Source: Colwellia sp. Arc7-D (GTDB lineage: Bacteria; Pseudomonadota; Gammaproteobacteria; Enterobacterales; Alteromonadaceae). Taken from it: a stretch of 64,000 bases of DNA. The stretch spans positions 2,666,001 through 2,730,000 of the forward strand of contig NZ_CP028924.1 of the NCBI RefSeq assembly GCF_003061515.1, given 5' to 3'. Both the position numbers and the translations under genes were made by a program. This document shows, in pieces, positions 28,340 to 37,018 of the stretch. The notes under the pieces were generated by a model. The model saw only the letters and a program-made list of their open reading frames with translations. It had not been told where the DNA came from and ran no database searches. Numbering within the stretch: position 1 is the first letter of the stretch; each line of letters starts with the position of its first letter.

Positions 28340-29392
28340 ATGAAAGCATTTAAAATCTCTCTACTTGCAGCACTTATCAGTTCACCATTAGCTGCCGAAA
28401 ACATTGATAAAACATGGGAATTCGGTGTGTTTGGCGAATATATGAAGTCGAGCACTAACAAAGAAGCAAACTTGGATTGGGACCGAATTGAAGCCGGTAA
28501 ATCAATTGGTATTGACTTACAAAAAGTTATCAATGATTACTGGGATGTTCGTGTTGAAATTGCTAAAACTCGTTACGACGTAAATAACGGTGGCGATAAA
28601 GACTACGGCATTCGTGGTGGTATCGACGCTATTTACAAATTAGAAGACAGCAATATTTATATGTTTGCTGGTGTAAAACGTTTCAGTAACGTAAGAAGCT
28701 ACAATGCATTAAATGTTGGTGCAGGCTATAACTTCCCAGTTAATGACCGTTTATCATTTTATACCGAAGCCGCTGTATACAAAGATGTTGACTATGGTTT
28801 TATCGACCAAGGTTTAAAACTAGGTGTTAAATATGCATTTGGTGATGTTAAGCAAGCTCCAGTAATGAGCAAGCCTGAAACTGTAGCTCAACCTGTTGCT
28901 CCAAAAGCGGTAGTTAAAGTTTTAGATGCTGACAACGATGGTGTTGCTGACAACATGGACCGCTGTGCTAATACCCCAGCAACAGTTAAAGTAGACTCTA
29001 AAGGTTGTACTTTATATTCTGAGCATGCAGTTGAAATTAAGCTTAACATCGCTTTTGCTAATAACAGTTCAGTAATTCAACCGGCGTTAGTTGATGATAT
29101 TAGACGCTTAGCTGATTTCATGAATGAGTACACGCGTACTTCAGTTGAAATAGAAGGCCATAGTTCAGCGCCAGGTGATAGCAACTATAACTTAATGCTT
29201 TCACAGAAGCGTGCAGACGCAGTTAAAAGCGTTCTAATTAACAAGTTTAACATTGAAGCTAGTCGACTAACATCTAAAGGCTACGGTGAGTCTCAGTTGT
29301 TATCAACAGAAAATACTCGTACGGCTAACCAGTTGAACCGTCGCGTAGTAGCTAAAATTGAAACAAGCGCTAAAAAAGTAGTAACTAAATAG
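28340..29392 (+). CDS. OprF/OmpA-family outer-membrane protein
   Basis: A 350-residue protein: signal peptide (about 1-19), N-terminal eight-stranded beta-barrel region (about 22-172), a proline- and alanine-rich linker, a TSP3-like calcium motif (DADNDGVADNMDRC), then a C-terminal OmpA peptidoglycan-binding domain (IAFANNSSVIQP, VEIEGHSSAPGDSNYNLMLSQKRADAVK, LTSKGYGES, NRRVVAKIE). It links the outer membrane to the cell wall. AAGGA lies before the ATG. It is divergent from the sigX operon, whereas in Pseudomonas oprF is downstream of sigX in the same direction. Confidence 0.93.
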   Translation: MKAFKISLLAALISSPLAAENIDKTWEFGVFGEYMKSSTNKEANLDWDRIEAGKSIGIDLQKVINDYWDVRVEIAKTRYDVNNGGDKDYGIRGGIDAIYKLEDSNIYMFAGVKRFSNVRSYNALNVGAGYNFPVNDRLSFYTEAAVYKDVDYGFIDQGLKLGVKYAFGDVKQAPVMSKPETVAQPVAPKAVVKVLDADNDGVADNMDRCANTPATVKVDSKGCTLYSEHAVEIKLNIAFANNSSVIQPALVDDIRRLADFMNEYTRTSVEIEGHSSAPGDSNYNLMLSQKRADAVKSVLINKFNIEASRLTSKGYGESQLLSTENTRTANQLNRRVVAKIETSAKKVVTK

Positions 29393-29404
29393 TCTTTACT
29401 GACT

Positions 29405-29450
29405 TGTTATTCAGAACGAAGTGAATTAATCCACTGCGTTCTGAATAAAC
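29405..29450 (+). terminator. Long hairpin after the oprF-like gene
   Basis: Arms TTATTCAGAACG (29407-29418) and CGTTCTGAATAA (29437-29448), extended inward by AGTG/CACT, 15 bp past the stop. There is no T run, so it may protect the 3' end. Confidence 0.6.
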
Positions 29451-29464
29451 GAAAATCTAAATAC

Positions 29465-29520
29465 ATACCCAACCGACTTACTTTGCAGAATTTACTGCCC
29501 GTAACAAGTTGGGTATTTTT
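29465..29520 (+). terminator. Intrinsic terminator
   Basis: Arms ATACCCAAC (29465-29473) and GTTGGGTAT (29508-29516) followed by TTTT. Wide loop of 34 bases. Confidence 0.7.
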
Positions 29521-29537
29521 ATAAATTTAAAAGGATT

Positions 29538-29747
29538 ATGATGAGAAAAGTAAGTAAATCTACATTAGACTTTATTAATAAAAATATTAATATTAATGAG
29601 CAAGCATCTTCATATCCATTGCGCACTCAACAAAACATTAATACCACTTCGCCAGAAGTAAAAAAACCTGAAATAACGTTAAAACAGCTAAACTCTTCTC
29701 CTGTTAATTCAGCCACATTAAAAATGACTAAAAACTTCAATTACTAG
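29538..29747 (+). CDS. Small hypothetical protein
   Basis: A 69-residue polar protein beginning MMRKVSKSTLDFINKN, rich in asparagine, serine and threonine and without hydrophobic helices, so probably cytoplasmic or disordered. AAGGAT lies just before the ATG pair, which supports translation. I do not recognise a family. It lies just after the oprF terminator and would need its own promoter or read-through. Confidence 0.5.
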   Translation: MMRKVSKSTLDFINKNININEQASSYPLRTQQNINTTSPEVKKPEITLKQLNSSPVNSATLKMTKNFNY

Positions 29748-30107
29748 GTTAACCCATTAAAATAAGTGGATACCGACAGAAATTAAACTTTAGAATATAA
29801 AAATCCAATCACTTTAAAATGCAATTTCATCAAATTGTTCTATATTTAGTTTAATTAAAACTAATAAAATTTTAAGTCCCTTCCTTCTTTTTTACATAGT
29901 AAACATCACGGTCCCCCTTTGTCTGGGTCTTTATTTTAGAAACCTGCGACGGCTATATTTAATCATTTCAGTGAACTAAAATTAAGTTTAACCGTAATGT
30001 AATTAAATGTACTTGAAATTTATTAGTTTTAGTTCAGGTCTAGTCTCTCATAGCAATTATAAATTGATTTTCAATCCATGGTTAATGACAACAAATTAGG
30101 TAGACAA
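29748..30107. other. Intergenic region before the TonB-dependent receptor
   Basis: 360 bp, AT-rich, with no gene. A short GC-richer patch (about 29908-29950) can form a weak hairpin. I looked for a Fur box and for a riboswitch core and could not support either. Confidence 0.4.
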
Positions 30108-32453
30108 ATGAAGTACAGTTTAATCGCCCTTAGTATTCACTTTATCTTTCAAACTCAAACAGCCATTGCTCAAGAAGTTGAAAAAACGGGTGTTGAAGTA
30201 ATTGAAGTCTCAGGTGAACGTATTATAAATCATGGCTTTTCACCCAAAAATACTGCGATTAATGGTCCGTTCGGTGATGACTTAGGTTTAGCTGATATTG
30301 CACGTTCAATGACACCAATCACTAGTGCCATGATGGAACAATTAAATATAACTGACTTACAAGATATATTAGCAATCACACCAAGCAGTTATTCAGCAAG
30401 TGGTTTTGGTGCACCGAGCCTACCAACGTTACGTGGGCAACTTGGCGAACTATTTCAAGATGGAATGCGTCGTCAAGCAGGTAATAATGGCTTTGGTGTG
30501 CCACTTTCTTTTAATTCTGTTGAGCAGCTTGATGTTATAAAAGGTGCGCCACCCGTGTTATTTGGTAGTAGCCAACGTAATGGCGGTTTTGTTAATTTAC
30601 AATCTAAACGAGCTTCAACGCAAGAAAGTGCAGCAAAAGTAAAGTTTACTGCTGGTCGTTGGGACCAATACAGTGCACAACTTGATATATCGGCTCCTAT
30701 TGTTAAAGGTGAAAGTGGCTTTAGGATCAGCGCTGAGCATATTGATAATGGCAGCTTTTACGATCATTCAAGTTTCGAAAGTGACAGTCTTTATGCCGCA
30801 TTTAGGTTTCTACCAGATGATAAAAGCACTTGGGATATAAACTTTGAATTTTACCAAGTTGAATTTACTGACAATGCTGGTATCAACCGACCTACGCAAG
30901 CACTTATCGATAATGGCTTATATATAACGGGCCAAGGCGTGCAGCCTAACGGCAGCCTTATACCCGGTGCTGGTGCCATCATATCACCTACTGGACAGGT
31001 GCAAATCAGTCGCAGTACTGTATTAACAGACCCTGATAACGCAAACGAAGCCGAAACATTTTTACTTCACAGTATATATACGCGCGAATTAAGTGGACAA
31101 ACACGACTAAAAAACAGCACTTATTATCAACATTTAACCCGTGATGAAATTGCTCAAAATAGCTTTGTGGAAATTATAGATGCCGCAGATACTGCACAAA
31201 ATAGACTAGAACTAAGTCATGATTGGAACAACCAACAACAAACCATTTTCGCCTTTGATGTTCGTTACAATAAAGTACGCGGTTATAGCCAATTTACTAC
31301 CGAGGCTGACGACCCTATCGATTTAACAGGGCCCATTGAAAACCGACGCATTCCACTTACACCTGAACAACAAGCTAGACTTGTAGAACTCAGCCCCGGT
31401 GTGTTTGTTTCACCTGGTGGACAATATGATATAAATAATGACAACGTAGGTGATTTTTCATTATCTGATACTACCGACTCTACCAGCTGGCAGACAGGCT
31501 TTGCTATTCAACAAGACAGTCAATGGAGCGAACGTTTAAGAACAAACTTTGGTTACCGTATCGACTTTTATGACGTAGAAGCCAGAGATCCCATTGCACC
31601 TGTAGGTCAAGTAGCAGCCCAAGATAGCATTAATAAAATATTACACTCAGGACAAGCTAGTATTAATTATAAGCTTGATACTGATTTAACTATTTATGCG
31701 GCAACTAGCTACAACGAAGCAACATCAAACAGTATGGCCGGTGGTAATTCACTTGGCGCTGACAATTTAATTAGTGAGCAGAACTTTGCCACTGAAAACA
31801 CCCTCAATGAAATCGGTATTAAATATATCCCAGACAATAGTGCTTGGTATGTTGATGGTTCAATATTTAATCAACGCCGTAGTCTACGTAATCGCGACGG
31901 TAGTAACACAGGTATAAAAACCAAAGGTGTTGAACTGCAAGTTTTTTATGACGCTGCACCGTACTGGTTTAACGTTAGTTACAGCTATCTTGATGCTCGA
32001 TATGATAACTCAGCTAGCAGTCAAAGCTCATCACAAATAGCCGATGCCTTTGATAATTCACGCCCTGATATTATTCAAGGTACCAGTGTTGGTGCGCCAA
32101 GCTTTACTGCATTCGCTCCATCAACTAGACGTGTACAAGGTATTCCAGAGCAATCTTTAAGTATTAATGGTGGCATTTATCTAACCGAATTTTGGCAAGC
32201 AGGTTTTGCCGCGTTATATACTTCTAGTTACCCGCTAGATTATTTGGCAACGGTGAACATACGCGATCAATACACCTTAGGTCTTAATACCAGTTATACC
32301 ATAGCCGAAAACACTAAAGTGCGTTTCGATATTAATAACGTCACTAATCAAAAAAATTGGCGCCCCGTGTTTGAAGGGGGATATTTTGGCTCAACATTAG
32401 TTTTCCCTGAATTGCCTATCAATGCCAAACTCACTTTAACGCACAGTTTTTAA
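30108..32453 (+). CDS. TonB-dependent outer-membrane receptor
   Basis: A 781-residue receptor: signal peptide (about 1-22, ending AIAQ), a plug domain (TDLQDILAITPSSYSASGFGAPSLPTLRG, VEQLDVIKGAPPVLFGSSQRNGGFVNLQSK) and a 22-strand barrel ending in the terminal aromatic TLTHSF. It imports a bound ligand using TonB energy. The plug resembles siderophore-type receptors, but the operon carries an ABC system of the YnjBCD type rather than known siderophore genes, so the ligand is open. I chose the ATG at 30108, with TTAGGT upstream and a clean signal peptide. It is first in a run of eight co-directional genes. Confidence 0.92.
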   Translation: MKYSLIALSIHFIFQTQTAIAQEVEKTGVEVIEVSGERIINHGFSPKNTAINGPFGDDLGLADIARSMTPITSAMMEQLNITDLQDILAITPSSYSASGFGAPSLPTLRGQLGELFQDGMRRQAGNNGFGVPLSFNSVEQLDVIKGAPPVLFGSSQRNGGFVNLQSKRASTQESAAKVKFTAGRWDQYSAQLDISAPIVKGESGFRISAEHIDNGSFYDHSSFESDSLYAAFRFLPDDKSTWDINFEFYQVEFTDNAGINRPTQALIDNGLYITGQGVQPNGSLIPGAGAIISPTGQVQISRSTVLTDPDNANEAETFLLHSIYTRELSGQTRLKNSTYYQHLTRDEIAQNSFVEIIDAADTAQNRLELSHDWNNQQQTIFAFDVRYNKVRGYSQFTTEADDPIDLTGPIENRRIPLTPEQQARLVELSPGVFVSPGGQYDINNDNVGDFSLSDTTDSTSWQTGFAIQQDSQWSERLRTNFGYRIDFYDVEARDPIAPVGQVAAQDSINKILHSGQASINYKLDTDLTIYAATSYNEATSNSMAGGNSLGADNLISEQNFATENTLNEIGIKYIPDNSAWYVDGSIFNQRRSLRNRDGSNTGIKTKGVELQVFYDAAPYWFNVSYSYLDARYDNSASSQSSSQIADAFDNSRPDIIQGTSVGAPSFTAFAPSTRRVQGIPEQSLSINGGIYLTEFWQAGFAALYTSSYPLDYLATVNIRDQYTLGLNTSYTIAENTKVRFDINNVTNQKNWRPVFEGGYFGSTLVFPELPINAKLTLTHSF

Positions 32454-32464
32454 GGACACCTTTC

Positions 32465-34642
32465 ATGTTTAAGAAAGTATTATTATTAGTTATCGCCATA
32501 TCGCTGATGGCATTGTTTTTTCATTACGATTTAAACCAATTACTTACGCTAGAAGGCCTAAAAGGCTCAATGGATCAATTTGGCGAGTGGCGTGAACAAT
32601 CTCCAATATTAATCATTGGTGGTTTCTTTGCCTTGTACGTTTTAGTCGCTGCACTTTCGTTACCTGGCGCGGCCATTTTAACCTTGGCTGCAGGTGCTTT
32701 ATTTGGTTTGGTTGAAGGCTTTATTATTGTTTCATTCGCCTCAAGCATTGGCGCACTATTAGCCTTTTTAGTCTCACGCTATTTATTACGTGAAAGCATT
32801 AAAAAGAAATTTCCTGAACGCTTAAAAGCCATTGATGAAGGCGTTCAAAGAGAAGGCGCATTTTACTTATTTACATTGCGCTTAGTACCTGTTTTTCCAT
32901 TCTTTTTAGTCAATTTATTAATGGGCGTTACTGGCATAAAAGCTTGGACGTTTTATTGGGTAAGCCAACTAGGTATGCTTGCCGGAACTGTAGTTTATGT
33001 TAACGCGGGTACTCAGCTGGCTGACATAGAAAGCTTGTCGGGTATATTATCGCCTAAGCTTATCTTCTCTTTTGTTTTATTAGGGCTTTTACCTTTAATT
33101 GGCAAAGCGGTTGTTAATAAAATAAAGCAACGTAAAGTTTATAAAAAGTGGCAAAAACCAAAAAGTTTTGACCGCAACTTATTAGTTATCGGCGCTGGTG
33201 CTGGTGGTTTAGTAACGAGTTATATTGCAGCAGCAGTAAAAGCAAAAGTTACGTTAATTGAAGCGGGTGAAATGGGTGGCGACTGCTTAAACTATGGTTG
33301 CGTACCCAGTAAAGCGATCATTAAAAGTGCAAAAATTGTCGATCAAATTAAACATGGTGAACACTACGGTTTAGAAAATGCTACACCACAATTTTCTTTC
33401 AAGAAAGTCATGGCTCGTGTTCATCAAGTTATCGCTGATATTGCCCCGCATGACAGTGTTGAACGCTACACTGACTTAGGTGTAGAAGTTATTAAAGGCT
33501 ACGGAAAGTTAATTAACCCATGGACGGTAGAAATTAAACTTAACGATGGCACCATGCAAACACTTACTGCTCGCAGTATTGTTATTGCAACAGGCGCTCG
33601 TCCATTTGTACCGCCATTGCCAGGTATTGAAGACAGTGGTTACGTTACCAGTGATACTTTATGGACAGAATTTGCCAAACTCGATACCGCGCCGAAAAAA
33701 TTAGTCGTCTTAGGCGGCGGACCTATAGGCAGTGAACTTGCACAAAGTTTCGCTCGTTTAGGTTCACAAGTCATACAAATTGAAATGGCTGAGCGCATAA
33801 TGATCAGAGAAGACTTGGAAGTCTCTGAATTTGCTAGTCAGTCTTTACAAAAAAGTGGTGTTAATATCCTGACCTCACATCAAGCTTTACGTTGTGAGCA
33901 ACGCGATGGTAAAAAATTCATCATTGTTAAAAACCTTAAGCACGAGCAAGGTTCAGAGCAAGAAGAAGAAATGGCTATTGAATACGACGAGTTATTGTGT
34001 GCTGTTGGCCGCTCTGCCCGCTTGAAAGGTTACGGTCTTGAAGAATTAGGTATCGAAACAAATCGTACTATTCAAACTAATGACTACTTAGAAACGTTAT
34101 ACCCTAATATATTTGCGGCGGGCGATATTGTTGGTCCTTATCAGTTTACTCATGTTGCCGCTCATCAGGGTTGGTATGCTGCAGTTAATGCATTATTTGG
34201 CACTTTTAAGAAGTTTAAAGTCGATTATCGTGTTATCCCATGGGCGACATTTATTGACCCGGAAGTAGCGCGAGTTGGTATAAATGAGCAAGAAGCGATA
34301 GAGCAAGGTATTGACTACGAAATAACCCGCTTTGACTTTGAAGAGTTAGACAGAGCTATTACTGACAGTGCAGCTAACGGTTTTATCAAAGTTATTACAC
34401 CAAAAGGTAAAGATAAAATACTCGGCGTCACTATTGTTTCTGAGCATGCAGGTGATTTAATTGCAGAATTTGTTTTAGCGATGAAACATGGTTTAGGATT
34501 AAACAAAATATTAGGCACCATTCACAGTTACCCAACATGGGCTGAAGGTAATAAATACGCCGCTGGCGAATGGAAACGTAACCATGCACCTGAAACTGTT
34601 TTAAGCTGGTTAGAGAAGTTTCATACGTGGAGAAGAGGTTAA
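32465..34642 (+). CDS. TVP38/TMEM64 membrane domain fused to a disulfide oxidoreductase
   Basis: A 725-residue fusion. Residues about 1-225 form a TVP38/DedA-like membrane domain (LSLPGAAILTLAAGALFG, LRLVPVFPFFLVNLLMG). Residues about 236-715 form an FAD pyridine-nucleotide disulfide oxidoreductase like mercuric or dihydrolipoyl reductase. FAD motif GAGAGG, redox pair GGDCLNYGCVPSK, NAD motif GGGPIGSE, FAD site FAAGDIVG and C-terminal HSYPTWAE are all present. There is no N-terminal HMA domain and no C-terminal vicinal cysteines, so mercury reduction is unlikely. AAGGA precedes the ATG, 11 bp after the receptor stop. Confidence 0.93.
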   Translation: MFKKVLLLVIAISLMALFFHYDLNQLLTLEGLKGSMDQFGEWREQSPILIIGGFFALYVLVAALSLPGAAILTLAAGALFGLVEGFIIVSFASSIGALLAFLVSRYLLRESIKKKFPERLKAIDEGVQREGAFYLFTLRLVPVFPFFLVNLLMGVTGIKAWTFYWVSQLGMLAGTVVYVNAGTQLADIESLSGILSPKLIFSFVLLGLLPLIGKAVVNKIKQRKVYKKWQKPKSFDRNLLVIGAGAGGLVTSYIAAAVKAKVTLIEAGEMGGDCLNYGCVPSKAIIKSAKIVDQIKHGEHYGLENATPQFSFKKVMARVHQVIADIAPHDSVERYTDLGVEVIKGYGKLINPWTVEIKLNDGTMQTLTARSIVIATGARPFVPPLPGIEDSGYVTSDTLWTEFAKLDTAPKKLVVLGGGPIGSELAQSFARLGSQVIQIEMAERIMIREDLEVSEFASQSLQKSGVNILTSHQALRCEQRDGKKFIIVKNLKHEQGSEQEEEMAIEYDELLCAVGRSARLKGYGLEELGIETNRTIQTNDYLETLYPNIFAAGDIVGPYQFTHVAAHQGWYAAVNALFGTFKKFKVDYRVIPWATFIDPEVARVGINEQEAIEQGIDYEITRFDFEELDRAITDSAANGFIKVITPKGKDKILGVTIVSEHAGDLIAEFVLAMKHGLGLNKILGTIHSYPTWAEGNKYAAGEWKRNHAPETVLSWLEKFHTWRRG

Positions 34643-34647
34643 TACTC

Positions 34648-35481
34648 ATGGTTAACTTAAACAAAGCCCTGTTAAGGGCTAAATCTTTACCGTTAGCTTT
34701 ATTGTTACTGCTAAGCACAGTTTATAGCGCTGTTAGTGTGGCGCAAGAAACCTTGCATCAACCATGGCAGACGTTATTAGCTCAGCATGTAAAGCCGATA
34801 AATAATGGCCATTCAAGCCAAGTAGATTATGCGGGCATGAAAATGGAACGAGCGCAGTTAAAAACTTATTTAGCTGCTCTTAGTTCAGTTGATAAAGGCG
34901 TGTTTGATCAATGGTCAGCACCTAAGCAATTGGCTTTTTTAATCAACGCCTATAATGCTTGGACCGTTGAGTTTATTTTAACCGCATATCCAGACTTAGC
35001 ATCAATTAAAGATTTGGGTAGCTTTTTTAGTTCACCATGGAGTAAAAAGTTTATTCCATTACTGGGTGAAACACGCAGCTTAGATAATATTGAACACCAA
35101 TTAATTCGTGGCGATAATAAATATGGTGACCCACGTATTCATTTTGCCGTTAATTGTGCCAGTATTGGTTGTCCTGCTTTGCGTGAAGAAGCTTATAGTG
35201 CAGAAAAATTAGAGCAACAGTTAAACGAACAAACGGTGCGTTTTTTAACAGATACAAGCCGTAACCGTTTTAACGACAGTTCAATGGAGCTTTCTGCTAT
35301 TTTTAAATGGTATGGGGATGACTTCACTTTAGGTTTTCGTGGCAGTAACTCTTTACCGACTTTTATTTTGCTTTATCATCAAGCATTAAATTTAACACCT
35401 GCTCAACAAGCATTATTAAAGTCTGAAAATATGGATAATAACTTTTTAAATTATGACTGGGCACTCAATGCAGCTAGGTAA
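34648..35481 (+). CDS. DUF547 domain exported protein
   Basis: A 277-residue protein with a signal peptide (about 1-32) and the DUF547 domain: QLAFLINAYNAWTVEFIL, GSFFSSPWSKKFI, LDNIEHQLIRG, DPRIHFAVNCASIGCPAL and FKWYGDDF. The family has conserved His, Asn and Cys residues resembling a cysteine-peptidase-like site, but no proven activity. I chose the ATG at 34648, behind GAGG; the frame reaches back to overlap the previous gene. A terminator-like hairpin lies 22 bp after the stop. Confidence 0.9.
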   Translation: MVNLNKALLRAKSLPLALLLLLSTVYSAVSVAQETLHQPWQTLLAQHVKPINNGHSSQVDYAGMKMERAQLKTYLAALSSVDKGVFDQWSAPKQLAFLINAYNAWTVEFILTAYPDLASIKDLGSFFSSPWSKKFIPLLGETRSLDNIEHQLIRGDNKYGDPRIHFAVNCASIGCPALREEAYSAEKLEQQLNEQTVRFLTDTSRNRFNDSSMELSAIFKWYGDDFTLGFRGSNSLPTFILLYHQALNLTPAQQALLKSENMDNNFLNYDWALNAAR

Positions 35482-35494
35482 GCTACAGCATTTA

Positions 35495-37015
35495 ATGAGT
35501 AGTAAAAAGAGTCGTTTAACGACTCTTTTTACTTATGTTTGTCTGAATAAATTTATTATTTCATTAACCAGTAAACAAACATCTGGCTTAAAAGAACAAC
35601 GTCCTACAACCTCAAAAATAAAAGCCTTTATTGAGAGATTTTGGCAGTTAACCATTATATTAGTCGCCCTACTATCCTTATCATCATTAAGTTATGCCGA
35701 AATCTCTTCAGCTGTAATCACTGATCAAACCGCTATATCAGATGAATTATCTGGTGAAATGCCTGGTGAAAAATCAACAGTAAAATCGCCTGAAGTATTA
35801 ACCCACAAAACAACCTTAAAAACTCGTTGGAATACCATTGAGTTATCAGGTAAAAATCATTCCGTATATTTTCACGCTTGGGGCGGTGACCCACAAATTA
35901 ATAGTTATATTCAGTGGTTAGCAAAGCGAGTAAAACAATTACATAATATCGACTTACACCATGTAAAACTAACCGACACTAGTGAAGCTGTTAGCCGTGT
36001 GTTAGCAGAAAAATCGGCAGAAAATCATCAGCAAGGACAAGTTGATTTAGTCTGGATCAACGGCGAAAATTTTGCATCAATGGCTCAATATCAACTTTTA
36101 GCCAAAGACTGGGTTGCACAATTACCTAATTTTTCGTTAACTAATCCGCATGAAAACGAGGCCATGACCCGAGATTTTGGCTTACCAACACAAGGTATGG
36201 AAGCTCCTTGGGGGCAAGCATCGCTGACTTTTTATTACACGCCGACGCATCAAAGCAATGAATTTAATTTTGCACAGCGTACCTATCAAGAGAGTATTCA
36301 ACATGCGCCTAAAGATATAAACCAGCTACTCATTTGGGCTGAGCAAAATCCTGGGCGTTTTACTTACCCCAAACCGCCTGATTTTTTATCGTTAAGTTTT
36401 CTTAAGTATGCGCTTATCGCATTAAACCAATTTCAACCAGAGCAAATAAAATCAGGTTTGTATCAAGCAGTAACACCACTAAGCCAAGCTGCGTTGTTAC
36501 CCGTTTTATGGCACTACTTAGATAAGTTACACCCTAACTTATGGCACCAAGGACAATACTTTGTTGCCAGTGGCACTGCACTGCAAAGGCTTGTGGGTGA
36601 TGGTGAAATAAATCTTGGCTTCACCTTTTCTGCGGCGCAAATTCCAGCGTCTGTCGCGCGATATAACTTACCCGAAAACACCCGAAGTTTTGTTATGCAA
36701 GATGGCAGCTTAAGTAATATACATTTTGTTGCTATTCCTTATAATGCAGCGAATAGTAACTCAGCAAAAATAGTTGCTAATTTTATGCTCAGCGTTGAAG
36801 CACAAGCTAAAAAACAACAAGCTGAAGTTTGGGGCGATAGTACCGTTATCGATGTTTCACAATTACCGTCACCGCAACAATTATTGTTTAGTACAAATAA
36901 GCAGTCTCCAAGTGCATTACCAATCAGCAGTAAAATAAAAGCATTAAGTGAACCTCACCCTAGCTGGTCTAAACTCATCAGCCGTGAATGGCTGAAACGC
37001 TATGGGGCGCAATAA
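35495..37015 (+). CDS. ynjB: YnjB-type ABC transporter substrate-binding protein
   Basis: A solute-binding protein of the YnjB family. Blocks seen: SVYFHAWGGDPQINSYIQW, VDLVWINGENFASM, TQGMEAPWGQASLTFYYTP, DINQLLIWAEQNPGRFTYPKPPDFLSLSFLKYAL and GEINLGFTFSAAQI. The signal helix WQLTIILVALLSLSSLSYAE lies about 50 residues into the frame. That is unusually deep, so the true start is probably later than any ATG; an ATT codon just before the helix would give a normal signal peptide. I list the ATG at 35495. The ligand is unknown. Confidence 0.85.
   Translation: MSSKKSRLTTLFTYVCLNKFIISLTSKQTSGLKEQRPTTSKIKAFIERFWQLTIILVALLSLSSLSYAEISSAVITDQTAISDELSGEMPGEKSTVKSPEVLTHKTTLKTRWNTIELSGKNHSVYFHAWGGDPQINSYIQWLAKRVKQLHNIDLHHVKLTDTSEAVSRVLAEKSAENHQQGQVDLVWINGENFASMAQYQLLAKDWVAQLPNFSLTNPHENEAMTRDFGLPTQGMEAPWGQASLTFYYTPTHQSNEFNFAQRTYQESIQHAPKDINQLLIWAEQNPGRFTYPKPPDFLSLSFLKYALIALNQFQPEQIKSGLYQAVTPLSQAALLPVLWHYLDKLHPNLWHQGQYFVASGTALQRLVGDGEINLGFTFSAAQIPASVARYNLPENTRSFVMQDGSLSNIHFVAIPYNAANSNSAKIVANFMLSVEAQAKKQQAEVWGDSTVIDVSQLPSPQQLLFSTNKQSPSALPISSKIKALSEPHPSWSKLISREWLKRYGAQ
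35504..35530 (+). terminator. Terminator-like hairpin between DUF547 gene and ynjB-like gene
   Basis: Perfect 13-bp stem AAAAAGAGTCGTT (35504-35516) and AACGACTCTTTTT (35518-35530), ending in five T. It lies inside the predicted N-terminal coding region of the next gene and may act as an attenuator or define a later start. Confidence 0.75.
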
Positions 37016-37018
37016 TTT

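Noticed and set aside
30040..30107. Fur box before the TonB-dependent receptor
   Set aside because: The AT-rich stretch has only weak similarity to the consensus and such matches are expected by chance here.
32465..34642. Mercuric reductase
   Set aside because: Lacks the HMA domain and the C-terminal vicinal cysteines; the N-terminus is a TVP38 domain.
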